Shown: positions 37,150 to 47,679 of the stretch, piece after piece
How the letters are laid out: every line of letters begins with the position of its first letter
Numbering within the stretch: the stretch's first letter is position 1
Assembly: GCA_037046615.1 (NCBI GenBank)
Contig: JBAOHD010000015.1
Location: 186,001 to 250,000, forward strand
Reading direction: 5' to 3'
DNA from: Phosphoribacter sp037046615
GTDB lineage: Bacteria > Actinomycetota > Actinomycetes > Actinomycetales > Dermatophilaceae
Length of the DNA: 64,000 nt
Program-made: the position numbers and the translations under genes
The notes under the pieces: generated by a model
Database searches by the model: none
What the model was told of the DNA's origin: nothing
What the model saw: the letters and a program-made list of their open reading frames with translations, nothing else

Positions 37150-38423
37150 CTACTGCGGCTGGGATGGTCCGTGCGCCGCGGCGCGCACGCCGGCCGCAAT
37201 GGCGCCCAAGGGGTCGGCCGCGGCGACGGCCGCCTGCAGCCGTGCGAGGGGCTTCCGAATCCCACTCCAAGACCGAGCGCAGGGCCGGCGCGGCGTGCAA
37301 GGGATCGAGCTGACGCACCCGCAGACCCACTCGGGCGTGGACAATCCGCGCGGCGAAGTCGAACTGGTCGTAGTCCCGCGGCCAGACGACGGCTGGTTTC
37401 CCTGCCCGCAGACAGCTGTAGGTGATCCCGGCGCCCCCATGGTGGATCACGGCGTCGACGTCGGCCAGGACATCGTCGTAGGGCAGGTAGGCGCACTCGA
37501 CGACCTGGCGGGTATGCCGTGTCACCCCCGCCGAGCCATCGGCGTCCCCCCGCGTCACGACGAAGTCGACCTCGGGCAGGGCGGCGGCGAGGCGGCACAC
37601 CTGCTCTGTCAGCGTCTTCTTTCGCCCACCACAGGTGCGTCCCCAGCGAGACGAGCACCCTGCGGCGGCCGGGAGAGCGCGATCCAAACACGGCGGGGAT
37701 CGGACGATCCAGACGCGGGGAGGCGGTGATCGGCCCGACGAGCCGGAAGGCCGTCGGCCAGTCCCGCTCGAACTCCAGCTCCGGCAGCCCGAGGCCGAAG
37801 ATCGCCGTCGGCGAGTATGCCGCCTCGCTCCCGTCAGCCCGGTAGACCCGCGCGCCGAGCTCCCGGAAGCGACGTGCGAAGAGGCGCTCGACCCCGAGTT
37901 TGAACGCGTGCGTCGTCGTGCGCCCGGCGGCGTCCCGGAATCGGTGGCCGAGGTGCCGCGGAGGCGCCCAACCGCCGACGTGAGACGGGGTGCCGGTGCG
38001 AGTCTCGAGGGCAAACGGAGTCGGCATCGTCGTGAGCCACGGGATGCCGGCTCGCTCGGCCACGAGACCGGCCGGTGGGGCCGTGAAATCGGCGACGACG
38101 ACATCGGGTCTGACCTCGTCGACAACCCTCGTGAGTTCGGCCGTGACGGGCACGAGGATCTCGAGGTTGGCGCGCAACTGGCTCGCGAGGCGCAGCGGGT
38201 TGGACCCGATCTTGGTGGCGGAGTTGGAGATCCGATCGAAGGCGCCGGGGTCGTGGGGCAGGATCGGGTGGGCGTCGAAGCCGAGGGTGTGCAACTGGGG
38301 GGTCCGCGTGGCACCGGTCGCAAAGGACACCGTCATCCCGCGGGCGCGCAGGTCCTCGCCGATCGCGATCAGGGGGTTGAGGTGCCCGCTGTAGGGCGGT
38401 GCGACGAGGAGCACCCGGGTCAT
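37150..38423 (-). CDS. UDP-glycosyltransferase (MGT/GT1-type), two extra bases
   Basis: About 423 residues after two corrections (span of 1274 bp is two over). From ATG 38423 the N-terminal GT-B domain starts MTRVLLVAPPYSGHLNPLIA and includes DVVVADFTAPPAGLVAERAG. The C-terminal donor domain has VLVSLGTHLWWAK, then VVECAYLPYDDVLADVDAVI and HHGGAGITYSCLRAGKPAVV, the PSPG-like sugar-nucleotide motif. Breaks lie near 37630 and 37240. It probably glycosylates the lipid product of the cluster. Start and stop overlap neighbouring genes, suggesting a reverse-strand operon from 41316 to 37150. Confidence 0.85.
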
Positions 38424-39095
38424 CGGGCGTGCTCCGCCCCGAGCTGGGCGACCAGCCCGCGGACGCCGGGATCACTCGCGTAGTCCATGTGGGTCGCGGC
38501 GACCCAGGTGTCGACGCGACCGGCATACGTCTGCCGGGAGACCCTGTCCGGCCGCCCGACGGCGACGTGCAGGTGGAGGCGGTCACGGTGCTGCGCCCAC
38601 GCTGCGCACCGGCCCGCCCGCGGGTCGGCGACCACGGCCGGGCCGAGCGCCACGACGCGCACCCGCAGGGCTGGTGGCAACCGGAGCGCCGGCAGCGCGC
38701 TGAGCCACATCCGGAGCCCGCTGCTCGCCGCGACGACGACGAGGCGATCGGTGGTGTGCGCAACGACCGGCTGGAGATGGCGGGCAAGGACCCGCCGATG
38801 CCGGGGGCTGAGATAGGTGGCCAGGGTCTGCCGGCCGTTGCGCAAGGACGCGGCGACGAGCGGCTCCCGGCCCCAGGCAGCGGTGAGGTATGCCGGGTGG
38901 TAGGGGAATCCCGCGTCGACGACGTCGAAGCCGAGATCGCCCAGGGGCGCGAGGGTTTGGCGTTGTTCGGGGTTGAGGTGCGAGTGGGTGTAGGCGCTCT
39001 GGCCCGACAGCCAGATCGCCCGATGCGTCACCACCGTCGACGCCAGGCTGTCGGCCGGTGAGAGCGCGGCGAGGCGGACGGCATACGTGCTCATC
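38420..39095 (-). CDS. Unknown protein between glycosyltransferases
   Basis: 225 residues from ATG 39095; its stop overlaps the glycosyltransferase start by four bases. No family recognised. The sequence has a hydrolase-like alternation (LVVVAASSGLRMWLSALPAL; RVRVVALGPAVVADP) and Arg/His-rich stretches. There is no GxSxG box, so a serine hydrolase call is not supported. It is conserved in position within the lipid cluster and may be a pathway accessory. No signal peptide or membrane helix. Confidence 0.65.
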
Positions 39096-39144
39096 CGCGA
39101 GCCAGGGGCAGGAGCCACCGCGAGGAGATCGGCGCACGACCGGC

Positions 39145-40333
39145 TCACGCGTAGGTCACGCCCTCTCCATCGCCGCTGTGGAGGCGGATCGTCCGGGTGC
39201 GCCATTGGATCTGGCGGGGGCGCACGATCCCGGCGGCCGCGTGCCATGGCTGGAGGAGGTCGGCGGCCATCTCTGCTGCGACGGTCGCCGGCGTCTCGGG
39301 AGTGCCGAGCACGCGGCCCCGGAGGACGGCCATGGAGAGAGCCTTGAGACCCAGGGTGGCCGCAAGCCAGGCAGCGGCGCGCGGCGAGCGGGTGGCGAGC
39401 GCGACGAGCGCGGCCGGAGCGGGCAGCGTCGACGGGATCGCGACGAGTCCGAGCACCCGGAGGTCAGGCTGCTCGCGAAAGAGCCTCCCGGCGAAGACCA
39501 TCCAGCGACGTTGGAGGCGCACGTAGGACCGGAGGTCGGGGATCGTCGTGGCGAGCGGGTGGACGACGGTCGTCTGGACGATCGTCCGGCCAGCGGCGCG
39601 AAAGAGCTGAGCCAGCGCGAGGTCGTCGGTGAGTGCACTTTCAATGGCGGAGAATCCGCCGACCTGCTCGAGCGTTTCCAGGCGCATGACGACGAACATG
39701 CCGTTGATCGTCACGGGCGGCGCGAGCTCGGCCATGGGCAGATAGGTCACGAGCGCGTTGCCGTTGACGAAGGCAGCGACGAGTCGTGACCACACCGTGG
39801 CCCCGGGCCGATAACAGGGGATCCCGGTGACGAGGTCGCCCTCGCCGAGGGCGGCGACTGCCGCATCCAACGCTCCGGCCGGCAGCACGGTGTCGTCGTC
39901 GAGGACCGCCAAAACTGGTGTGCGGCAGCGCTGGTGGGCTTCGATGAGCTTGAAGGTCTTGGGGTTGCGGCCCTGGGGCACCGGCGGCATGACGACGAGG
40001 GTGACCTGCGGGTGTGCGGCGGCGAGCGGGCGGCATACCCGCAGGCCCTCTGGGTCATCGGCGTCGACGAGCCAGAGGAAGGGCACGCCGGGATTGGCGG
40101 CGAGGTTTTCGGCGAGGAGGCCGCCGAGCTGAGGGTCGCCGGAGAGGATCGGCTGGGCGACGGTCACGATCGAAGGCGCGGGCCGGGTGGGGAGGGCGCC
40201 GCTGCGGGGTCAGCGGCGGCGGGTCGCGGCGGAGGCGGGCGGCTGCGAGACCGAGGCGGACGGCATACGCGCCGAGGTATGCCGCGCACAGCCCGGCGAC
40301 GACCCGGTCTCCGCGACGGACTGATGAGGTCAC
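39145..40333 (-). CDS. GT2/GT21-type (ceramide glucosyltransferase-like) glycosyltransferase, one extra base
   Basis: About 395 residues after removing one insertion near 40190 (span of 1189 bp is one over). From GTG 40333 the N-terminus carries a membrane segment (VVAGLCAAYLGAYAVRLGLA). The GT-A domain follows with FLWLVDADDPEG, then VLAVLDDDTVLPAGALDAAV (DDD metal site), VGGFSAIESALTDDLALAQL and VRLQRRWMVFAG, the Q-(R/Q)-x-R-W motif of processive or lipid-linked transferases. The C-terminal part has more hydrophobic segments. It likely transfers a sugar to a lipid on the cytoplasmic face. The start overlaps the epimerase stop by four bases (GTGA). Confidence 0.85.
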
Positions 40334-41316
40334 TGCGCCCGGTCCCACGAGGCGACGATGCCGTCGACACACTCCGCGAGCGACAGCGGTGGCGGGCCGA
40401 AGGCGGCGCGGGCGCGGGCGGCGTCGAAGGTCTTGGAGTAGGCGAACATCGAGATCCCGAAGCGGGTGATCGCCGGCTCGCGATAGCCCAGGACGCGAGC
40501 GCTGACCTGCTCGGCGAGACCGGCGGCGGCCATCGCGAGGCCGACGGGCACCCGCCGGGTCGGGACGGGCACGTCGAGGCGCTCCAGGACGTCGCACAGG
40601 AAGGGATAGAGGTCGACCGACTCGCCGTTGGTCAGGTTGTAGGCGCCGGTTGCCTCGGTCGTCACCGCGGCGACGATGTCGTGGGCGACGGTCTGCACGG
40701 GCGTGAGGTCGCAGCGCACCTCCTGGCCGTCGCGGCGCCGGAAGAGCGGCAGGTGCCCGCGCCGGGCCGCGTCGACGACGCGGGGGAGCACGACCGTGTC
40801 CCCCGGCCCGACGACCGCTCGCGGCCGCAGGATCGACCACGGCCCGGGGTATGCCGCGACGAGCCGTTCCGCGATCGCCTTGCTCCGCGAATAGCCGTTG
40901 ACCTGCTCCTCGTCGGGTGGGATCGGGGTGGCCTCGTCGATGTCGAACTGGTCCACCGGGCGATAGAAGACGCTCGACGACGAGACGAAGTGGAGCGGGA
41001 TGCAGCCGTGCGCAGCGGCCCAGTCGAAGACGTGTCGGGTGGCCGTGATGTTGTGGGCGATGTAGTCGTGCGGATCGGCCCACGGGGACGCCAGCGCAGC
41101 GCCGTGGACGATGGCGTCGACCTGCTCCTCGATCACGTCGACGAGGGGGTGGCGCAGGTCGTGGCGCACATAGTGATCGACCACCGCCCCGCTCGGAGAG
41201 CTCGCGGGGGATGCTGCGCGGCCGACCCCGACGACCCGCCAGCCGGCCGCGTGGGCGGCGTCAGCGGCATACCCGCCGATGAAGCCATTCGAGCCGGTGA
41301 GCAGCAGGGTGGGCAC
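40330..41316 (-). CDS. NAD-dependent epimerase/3-beta-HSD-type reductase (OleD-like)
   Basis: 328 residues, no frame defect. Extended SDR: MPTLLLTGSNGFIGGYAADA (Rossmann start, GxxGxxG), LHFVSSSSVFY (catalytic Ser region) and GYSRSKAIAERL (YxxxK). RPRAVVGPGDTVVLPRVVDA resembles the corresponding part of OleD, which reduces the beta-keto acid made by OleA. Together with the OleA-like (33674) and adenylating (35703) genes this supports a head-to-head condensation pathway. It is the first gene of the reverse-strand operon with two glycosyltransferases, so the product may be glycosylated. Confidence 0.88.
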   Translation of the reverse strand: MPTLLLTGSNGFIGGYAADAAHAAGWRVVGVGRAASPASSPSGAVVDHYVRHDLRHPLVDVIEEQVDAIVHGAALASPWADPHDYIAHNITATRHVFDWAAAHGCIPLHFVSSSSVFYRPVDQFDIDEATPIPPDEEQVNGYSRSKAIAERLVAAYPGPWSILRPRAVVGPGDTVVLPRVVDAARRGHLPLFRRRDGQEVRCDLTPVQTVAHDIVAAVTTEATGAYNLTNGESVDLYPFLCDVLERLDVPVPTRRVPVGLAMAAAGLAEQVSARVLGYREPAITRFGISMFAYSKTFDAARARAAFGPPPLSLAECVDGIVASWDRAQ

Positions 41317-41358
41317 CCGGCCACTATAGGTGGGTCCTTCATGGCGCAGCAGGCCAGA

Positions 41359-43691
41359 TCAGCGGGGGAGCGAGTCCCACGTGATCGTCAGCGTCCGCGT
41401 CGTCAGGGTCGCCCCGCTGAGGGTGTCCGTGGCCACGACGGTGAAGGTCGCCGAGTGCCCCCACGGTGAGGGCGGAGCGTAGGTGCGCACCGACGTGTCC
41501 CCCCGGTCCGTCCGTCCCGCCGGTCCCGCCGGTCACAGGGGTCGTGATCCCGCCGGTCGTCCGGGTCCAGGAGTAGGTCACGGCGCGCCCAGCAGCACCG
41601 TGATTGAGGTAGGTCAGGGTGAGGGTGACCGGTTCGCTGCCCACCAGGTCGGGTGCCGGACGTGACGATCCGCGTGCCGGCTCGAGCATCGATCCCGGCG
41701 AACTGCGGCGTGACCGTCGGTGGTGCAGTGGTCACCGTCCAGGCGACAGTCGCATTCGCCGACGTCCCCCACGTGTCCTGGGCCGACGCGGTCACCCGTG
41801 CGGTCCCGATCTGGGTGAGCGTCACGGTGGCGCGACATGACCCGTCCGTGGTGACGGTGGCACCCGTCGCCCGCCAGGTGATGCCACTGCAGGAGGGAGG
41901 GGTGATCGCGTTCGTCTGCAGGGCAGCATCGACGAAAACGACTGTGCCGGACGGCATACTCGGCGTCCCCGACAGGGCGGCCAGCGAGGAGTCCCGGGCC
42001 GTGAGGGTCATGGTGAGGCTGGGTGCCGAGACGGTGACGGTGACCGCAGTAGTGGTGCGGGCTCCCTCCGAATCGGTTGCCGACACGTCCAGGAGGTGCG
42101 TGCCGATCGATGCGAGGGGCAGCCGCAGCGGGCCGCTGCCGGTCACGGTCGTATGGTCGGTCTGGTCTTCCCACGTCACCGGTAAGGCCCCGTCCTCCGC
42201 GTCGATCGCCGTCAGCTTCGAGGGCAGGTGGCAGCAGTCCGCCGGCGGTGACCGTCGTGCCCGACGGTCGGCCACGTCACGGTGATCGAGGGCTGTGGAG
42301 TTGGAGCCGGTGGCGATGAGGAAGGGCGCCTTGAGGTGATAGGCGATCTCGGCCCGCAACTCGAAGCCGAGGATCCCGAGGAAGATCCCGGCAAACACCC
42401 CGGCGTTGCCCTTGAGCTGCCACCGCGGGCTTCGAGCGGGGCCTCCGGAGAAGACCAGGCTGGCGTCGCCTCCGACGTAGAACCCGAGCACGCCGTAGGC
42501 CGACAGTCGCAGCTGCGCCCGGGCGAGGGTGGTGGCCTCGACGTCGGCGGCCAGGCCACTGTCGGCCGACCACGCACTGACCTTGACCGAGCCGTCGTGA
42601 TCCAGGCCGTTGCCGATGCTGTAGCGCACCGACCCGGTCACTTCGGCGCGCTCCGTGCCGCCGTAGCGCAGGTTGACGTGGACCTGGCCGTTGATGTCGG
42701 CAGTGATGAGGATGTCGACCACGACGACGACGACGATCGGGCCGATCGGGATGGGGATGGCCGCCAGCGGGATGTCGGCGATGAAGAACCTCTCGGTATG
42801 CCGTGGCCCGCTCCCGGTCGAGGTGACGGCGAGCGACGCCTCCTGCCAGGCCTTGCAGCTCACTTCGACCCAGGCGATATCGGAGCCACCGACTCCGCCG
42901 TCGAGCCCGCAGCCGGCTCCGAAGTCGAGGGTGCCGCTGAGGTGGACGCCGTCGACGGGTTCGGCGTCGATGCGGAGCTCTCCGGGGATGCCGATGACGT
43001 CGAACCCAGGGTGGGTGCTCGTGCGACGGCGTGCGTTGCCGGCGGTGGCTGGGGTGCCGGTGGGGGTGCTCTTGGGTGTCGCCGACGGCGCCGTGAGGAC
43101 GACGCCCGTTGGCGAGCGTCGGGGCGGCGCGCAACTGCGCTGGCGTTGAGTTCCTTCTCGACCCAGAACTCGCCCTTGGACGAGGGCATCCTGCAAGGTC
43201 GCCTGCACGGCGTCGACGCTGGTGCCCGAGATGTGGGTGACTTTGACCAGCAGGCCGTCCGGCGTCGCGGGGGTGACTCCGGCGTTGAGCACGGCGCCGA
43301 CCGTCACCCTGGCGGGCAGGGCGGAGAAGACCAGCCGGAAGCGGCACATCGGGTGTTGCGCGGCGTCGCTGAGGCACTCGGCGCGATTGACGATGTCCAC
43401 CGAGGTCAAGGCGGAGGTGTCGGCTGCCGCCAGCGGGACGAGTTCTGGCCGCACGACCGTGGCCAGTCCCTTGCGGCGGTGCAAGCCGTAGGCCGAGTCG
43501 GGGTCGAGATCGGCTGCCCACGTGGGCGACTTCTCATCGGGTGTCCCGCTCCACGTGATGGGACCCGAGGGAGGGCCCGCAGCTGTGGGCGGCGGAGTCG
43601 ACGTCGGGCCCGGCGAGCACCCGGCCGCGACGAGGGCGAGGGCCACGAGGAGGGGCAGCCAGCGAGTGCGGGGGCGGTGTGCCGTGCTCAT
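41359..43691 (-). CDS. Large secreted lipoprotein with PKD/Ig-like C-terminal domains, frame breaks
   Basis: About 777 codons after correction (span of 2333 bp is two over). Signal peptide with lipobox: WLPLLVALALVAAGCSPGPT, lipid-anchored at Cys. The central part includes a hydrophobic stretch (IPLAAIPIPIGPIVVVVVVD) and a repeated beta pattern (LRYGGTERAEVTGSVRYSIG). The C-terminal third carries Ig/PKD-like repeats (LTAIDAEDGALPVTWEDQTD; TIGTARVTAS-type strands). Breaks lie near 42250 (two, compensating), 41660 and 41500; the corrected tail ends TLTITWDSLPR. Role unknown; such architectures serve in surface binding or envelope structure. Confidence 0.72.
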
Positions 43692-43800
43692 CGGAGGACC
43701 TCCGAGCGGGAGAGGGACAGCTTCAGACTCCTCCCGCTGCCCACCCGTCGGTGCTCAAAGGTGGGGATGTGAGGGGGGTCACGACGAGAGGGCGTGAGTG

Positions 43801-43825
43801 AAGTTGAGCGGAATACACTCAACTT
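43801..43825 (+). promoter_or_regulatory. HAIR operator of clpB
   Basis: The perfect inverted repeat AAGTTGAG-N9-CTCAACTT matches the HspR consensus core TTGAG-N9-CTCAA. It lies 59 bp before the clpB start. The regulator is encoded at 6992. Confidence 0.85.
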
Positions 43826-43883
43826 TGGATGGTGTTGTCGCAAGTGAACTTCACCCCACACCCTCGAGGAGCACCGCATCCCC

Positions 43884-46502
43884 ATGGATCTCAAGCTGAC
43901 GACCAAGGCCCAAGAGGCCCTGTCTGCGGCTGTCCGCGCGTCGGCAGCTGCCGGTCACCCCCACACCGAACCCGCCCACCTGCTCAAGGCCCTGACCGAG
44001 CAGTCCGACACGACGACGGGCGCGCTCCTGCAGGCCACGGGCTCGTCGCTCGCGGCGGCGGCTGCGGCGGCTGCCGCAGGCTCTCGCGAGTATGCCGTCC
44101 GCGTCCGGTTCCAGCGTCTCGGCCCCAGGTCTGTCGCGCTCGGCGATGACGGCGCTTGAGGTCTGCCCGCGAACTCATGGTGAGCATGGGCGACTCCTTC
44201 GTCTCCACCGATCACCTGCTCTACGGCGTGGCCACGGTGACCGGGCGTGCGCTCGGCCTCGACGCCGAGGCGATCAAGCTCGCCATCCCAACCCTGCGCG
44301 GTGGCCGGCAGGTCGACAGCGAAAACCCCGAGGGCACCTTCGACGCGCTCGCGAAATACGGCACCGACCTCACCGACCGGGCCCGCGAGGGCAAGCTCGA
44401 CCCCGTCATCGGGCGCGACGCGGAGATCCGCCGGGTCGTCCAGGTGCTGTCGCGGCGGACGAAGAACAACCCCGTCCTCATCGGCGAGCCCGGCGTCGGC
44501 AAGACCGCCGTCGTCGAAGGGCTGGCCCAGCGCATCGTCGATGGCGACGTGCCCGAAAGTCTGCGCGGCAAGCGACTCATCAGCCTCGACCTCGGCGCGA
44601 TGGTGGCGGGCGCGAAGTATCGCGGTGAGTTCGAGGAGCGGCTCAAGGCCGTCCTGGAAGAGATCAAAAACGCTGAGGGACAGGTCATCACCTTCATCGA
44701 CGAGCTGCACACCGTCGTCGGTGCCGGCGCGAGCGGCGACTCGGCGATGGACGCCGGCAACATGCTCAAGCCCCTGCTTGCCCGTGGAGAGTTGCGGATG
44801 GTCGGTGCGACGACGCTCGACGAATACCGCAAGCACATCGAAAAGGACCCAGCGTTGGAGCGCCGGTTCCAGCAGGTCTTCGTCGGAGAGCCTTCGGTCG
44901 AGGACACCATCGCGATCCTGCGCGGGTTGAAGGAGCGCTACGAGGCGCACCACAAAGTGGAGATCGAAGACTCCGCGCTGGTGGCTGCCGCGACGCTGTC
45001 GGACCGCTACATCTCGGGGCGCCAGTTGCCCGACAAGGCGATCGACCTCGTCGACGAGGCGGCCTCGCGGCTGCGGATGGAGATCGACTCCTCGCCGGTC
45101 GAGATCGACACTTTGCGACGGCAGGTCGACCGGATGCGGATGGAAGAGCTGCACCTCGCCAAGGAGACTGACCCCGCGTCGATCGAGCGGCTCGAGCGGC
45201 TGCAAGCCGAACTCGCCGACAAGACCGAGGACCTCGCTGCCCTCAACGCCCGGTGGGAGGCCGAGAAGTCGGGCCTCAACCGCGTCGGTGAGCTCAAGGC
45301 TCGCCTCGATGACCTACGGACGCAGGCCGACCGCCTCCAGCGGGAAGCCAACTACGAGGAGGCTGCACGGCTGCTCTATGGCGAGATCCCCACTCTCGAA
45401 AAGGACCTCGCTGCCGCCAGCGAGGCCGAGGGCGAGCTGAGGGCCGGCGGCGGCACGGCATACCCGGCCCCGGGTGGCTCTTCAGTGCCCGATGTCATGG
45501 TCAAGGACCGCGTCGGAGCTGACGACATCGCCGAGGTCATCTCGGCCTGGACCGGCATCCCCGCCGGGCGGCTGCTGCAGGGCGAGACCGAGAAGCTGCT
45601 GCACATGGAGCAGCTCATCGGCGCGCGCCTGATCGGGCAGAGCGAGGCGGTGCGCGCGGTGTCCGACGCGGTGCGACGGTCGCGTGCGGGGCTCGCCGAC
45701 CCAGACCGGCCGACCGGGTCGTTCCTCTTCCTCGGGCCGACCGGCGTCGGCAAGACGGAGCTCGCAAAATCGTTGGCGGACTTCCTCTTTGACGACGAGC
45801 GCGCCATGGTCCGGATCGACATGAGCGAGTATGCCGAGCGCCATGCGGTCGCGCGATTGATCGGTGCCCCGCCTGGATACGTGGGCTACGAAGAGGGAGG
45901 TCAGCTCACCGAAGCGGTGCGGCGGCGGCCCTATTCAGTCGTGCTGCTCGACGAGGTGGAGAAGGCTCACCCGGAGACCTTCGACATCCTCCTGCAGGTG
46001 CTCGATGACGGGCGCCTCACCGACGGTCAGGGCCGCACGGTCGACTTCCGCAACGTCATCCTCGTGATGACGTCCAACCTCGGGTCGGCGTTCTTGGTCG
46101 ACCCGCTCATGGCCGAGGACGCCAAACGCGAGGCGGTCATGGGGATGGTGCGGGCGTCGTTTAAGCCGGAGTTCCTCAACCGGCTTGATGAGGTCGTCAT
46201 CTTCGACCCGCTGACGACCGGCTGAGCTGGCCAAGATCGTCGACCTCCAGGTGCGTGCCCTGTCGGCGCGCCTGGCCGACCGGCGGATCACCCTTGAGGT
46301 GACCGACGCGGCCCGCGAGTGGCTCGCGCTCACCGGCTACGACCCGGCATACGGTGCTCGTCCGTTGCGTCGCCTGGTGCAGCGCGAGATCGGTGACCGG
46401 CTGGCTCGGGCGCTGCTCGCGGGCGACGTGCGCGACGGCGCGACCGTGGTCGTCGACCGTGACCCATCGCGGCCGGACGCTGACGGGCTCGTCTTGCGCT
46501 GA
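43884..46502 (+). CDS. clpB: ATP-dependent disaggregase ClpB, frame breaks
   Basis: About 870 residues after correction. ClpB works with DnaK to dissolve aggregates. The N-domain begins MDLKLTTKAQEALSAAVRAS, then breaks near 44060-44170 (at least two) before SMGDSFVSTDHLLYGVATVT. NBD1 has LIGEPGVGKTAVVEG (Walker A) and VITFIDELHTVVGAGA (Walker B). The middle coiled coil follows (LERLQAELADKTEDLAALNA). NBD2 has FLFLGPTGVGKTELAK and MSEYAERHAVARLIGAPPGY. Near the end an extra T at 46223 creates a stop after DPLTTG; without it the frame continues ELAKIVDLQVRAL to GLVLR. The span is a multiple of three, fitting three insertions. HAIR control upstream. Confidence 0.95.
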
Positions 46503-46554
46503 CTTGCTGACCCGCCGACCCGCGAAGTCGCTCGAGGAGCCCTAGTCTCGCTGC

Positions 46555-47628
46555 ATGGGGCAGCACGACTCGGCGGCTGAGACCGACGCTGTCGTCGCGC
46601 GAGCCGATGCCCTCAACCAGCTCGGTCGGCATGACGAAGCGCTGCGACTCGTCTCGCCGGTGCTGGCCCATGACCCCCAGCATCTCGGCGCGAACGTGAC
46701 GGCTGCCGTGAGCCTGCTCAACACCGGCCGCGTTCAGGAGGCCAGGCCGGTGCTGCAGCGTGTGGCACAAGCACATCCCGATGCTGCGGATCCGCTGCGA
46801 CTGCTCTCGTATGCCGCGGTTCAGCTGCGCGAGGGTTCCACGGCCGTGGGGTGTGCGCGCCGCGCCGTCGAGCTGGAGCCCTGGGGAGTGGAGAGTCACA
46901 TCCAACTTTCCGTGGCCCTCACCTGCGCGCGCGACCATTTGGCTGCGGTGGCGGCCGCCCGTCGCGCGGTCGAGTTGGCCCCGTCATCGGCGGGCGCCCA
47001 TCTGGCTCTCGTCGGCGCCCTCTTCCCGGATGGCGCCAATCCCCCGGAAAGCGACCTGACACGGGCCGAGCGCCACGTCCAGTTGGCCCTTTCGCTCGAG
47101 CCAGGTAACGCGATCGCCCACAACGAACTCGGCCGGATTGCCATGGCGCGCGGGCAGCCCTTCGCGGCTGCCTCTGCTCTGACCCGCGCGGTCATCACCG
47201 ACCCACGTCAAGACGTCGCGCTTGACAACATCTCCCTCGTCTTCGGGCTGATGGTGTTACGTGCTCACTACGTGATGTTCGTGTTGTGGTTTATGGCGAG
47301 GGCCGCCGTCAAACCCGTTCCCGTCGCGCGGCTGGGCCTGTGGCTCACCGAAGCCATTGGTGTGTCGGTTCTCGCCTGGACGGTGATAAAGCTGCGGGCA
47401 GCATCGGGTCAGGGCATGGCGCGCGGTCTGGTCCGAGAATTCGCTCGTCGTGATCCGCTTGGGGCCGCATGGTGCGCAGCCGTGATGTCGAGCGGGTTGG
47501 CCTTGGTCGTCATGGGCTTCACCTCCGATGAACTCACCCGAGCCCTCCTCTGGGTGGTCGGCGGGTGCCTCGCCGGTGGAGCGATCCTCAGCTGGGTGCG
47601 CGCCGCGCGGCGCAAGGCTCGCGGCTGA
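46555..47628 (+). CDS. TPR protein with C-terminal membrane anchor
   Basis: 357 residues from ATG 46555, about 50 bp after clpB. The N-terminal 220 residues are TPR-like repeats (ALNQLGRHDEALRLVSPVLA; AVQLREGSTAVGCARRAVEL; ALTCARDHLAAVAAARRAVE). Then come three or four membrane helices (VMFVLWFMARAAVKPVPVAR; WCAAVMSSGLALVVMGFTSD; LLWVVGGCLAGGAILSWVRA). It precedes an AAA-TPR gene and another TPR membrane protein, a cluster seen in related actinobacteria. Function unknown; a scaffold at the membrane is plausible. No frame defect. Confidence 0.8.
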   Translation: MGQHDSAAETDAVVARADALNQLGRHDEALRLVSPVLAHDPQHLGANVTAAVSLLNTGRVQEARPVLQRVAQAHPDAADPLRLLSYAAVQLREGSTAVGCARRAVELEPWGVESHIQLSVALTCARDHLAAVAAARRAVELAPSSAGAHLALVGALFPDGANPPESDLTRAERHVQLALSLEPGNAIAHNELGRIAMARGQPFAAASALTRAVITDPRQDVALDNISLVFGLMVLRAHYVMFVLWFMARAAVKPVPVARLGLWLTEAIGVSVLAWTVIKLRAASGQGMARGLVREFARRDPLGAAWCAAVMSSGLALVVMGFTSDELTRALLWVVGGCLAGGAILSWVRAARRKARG

Positions 47629-47679
47629 CCGGCGGATCATCCCCGCGGCGCATCGCGTCATCGGCCTACGATCACGGCA

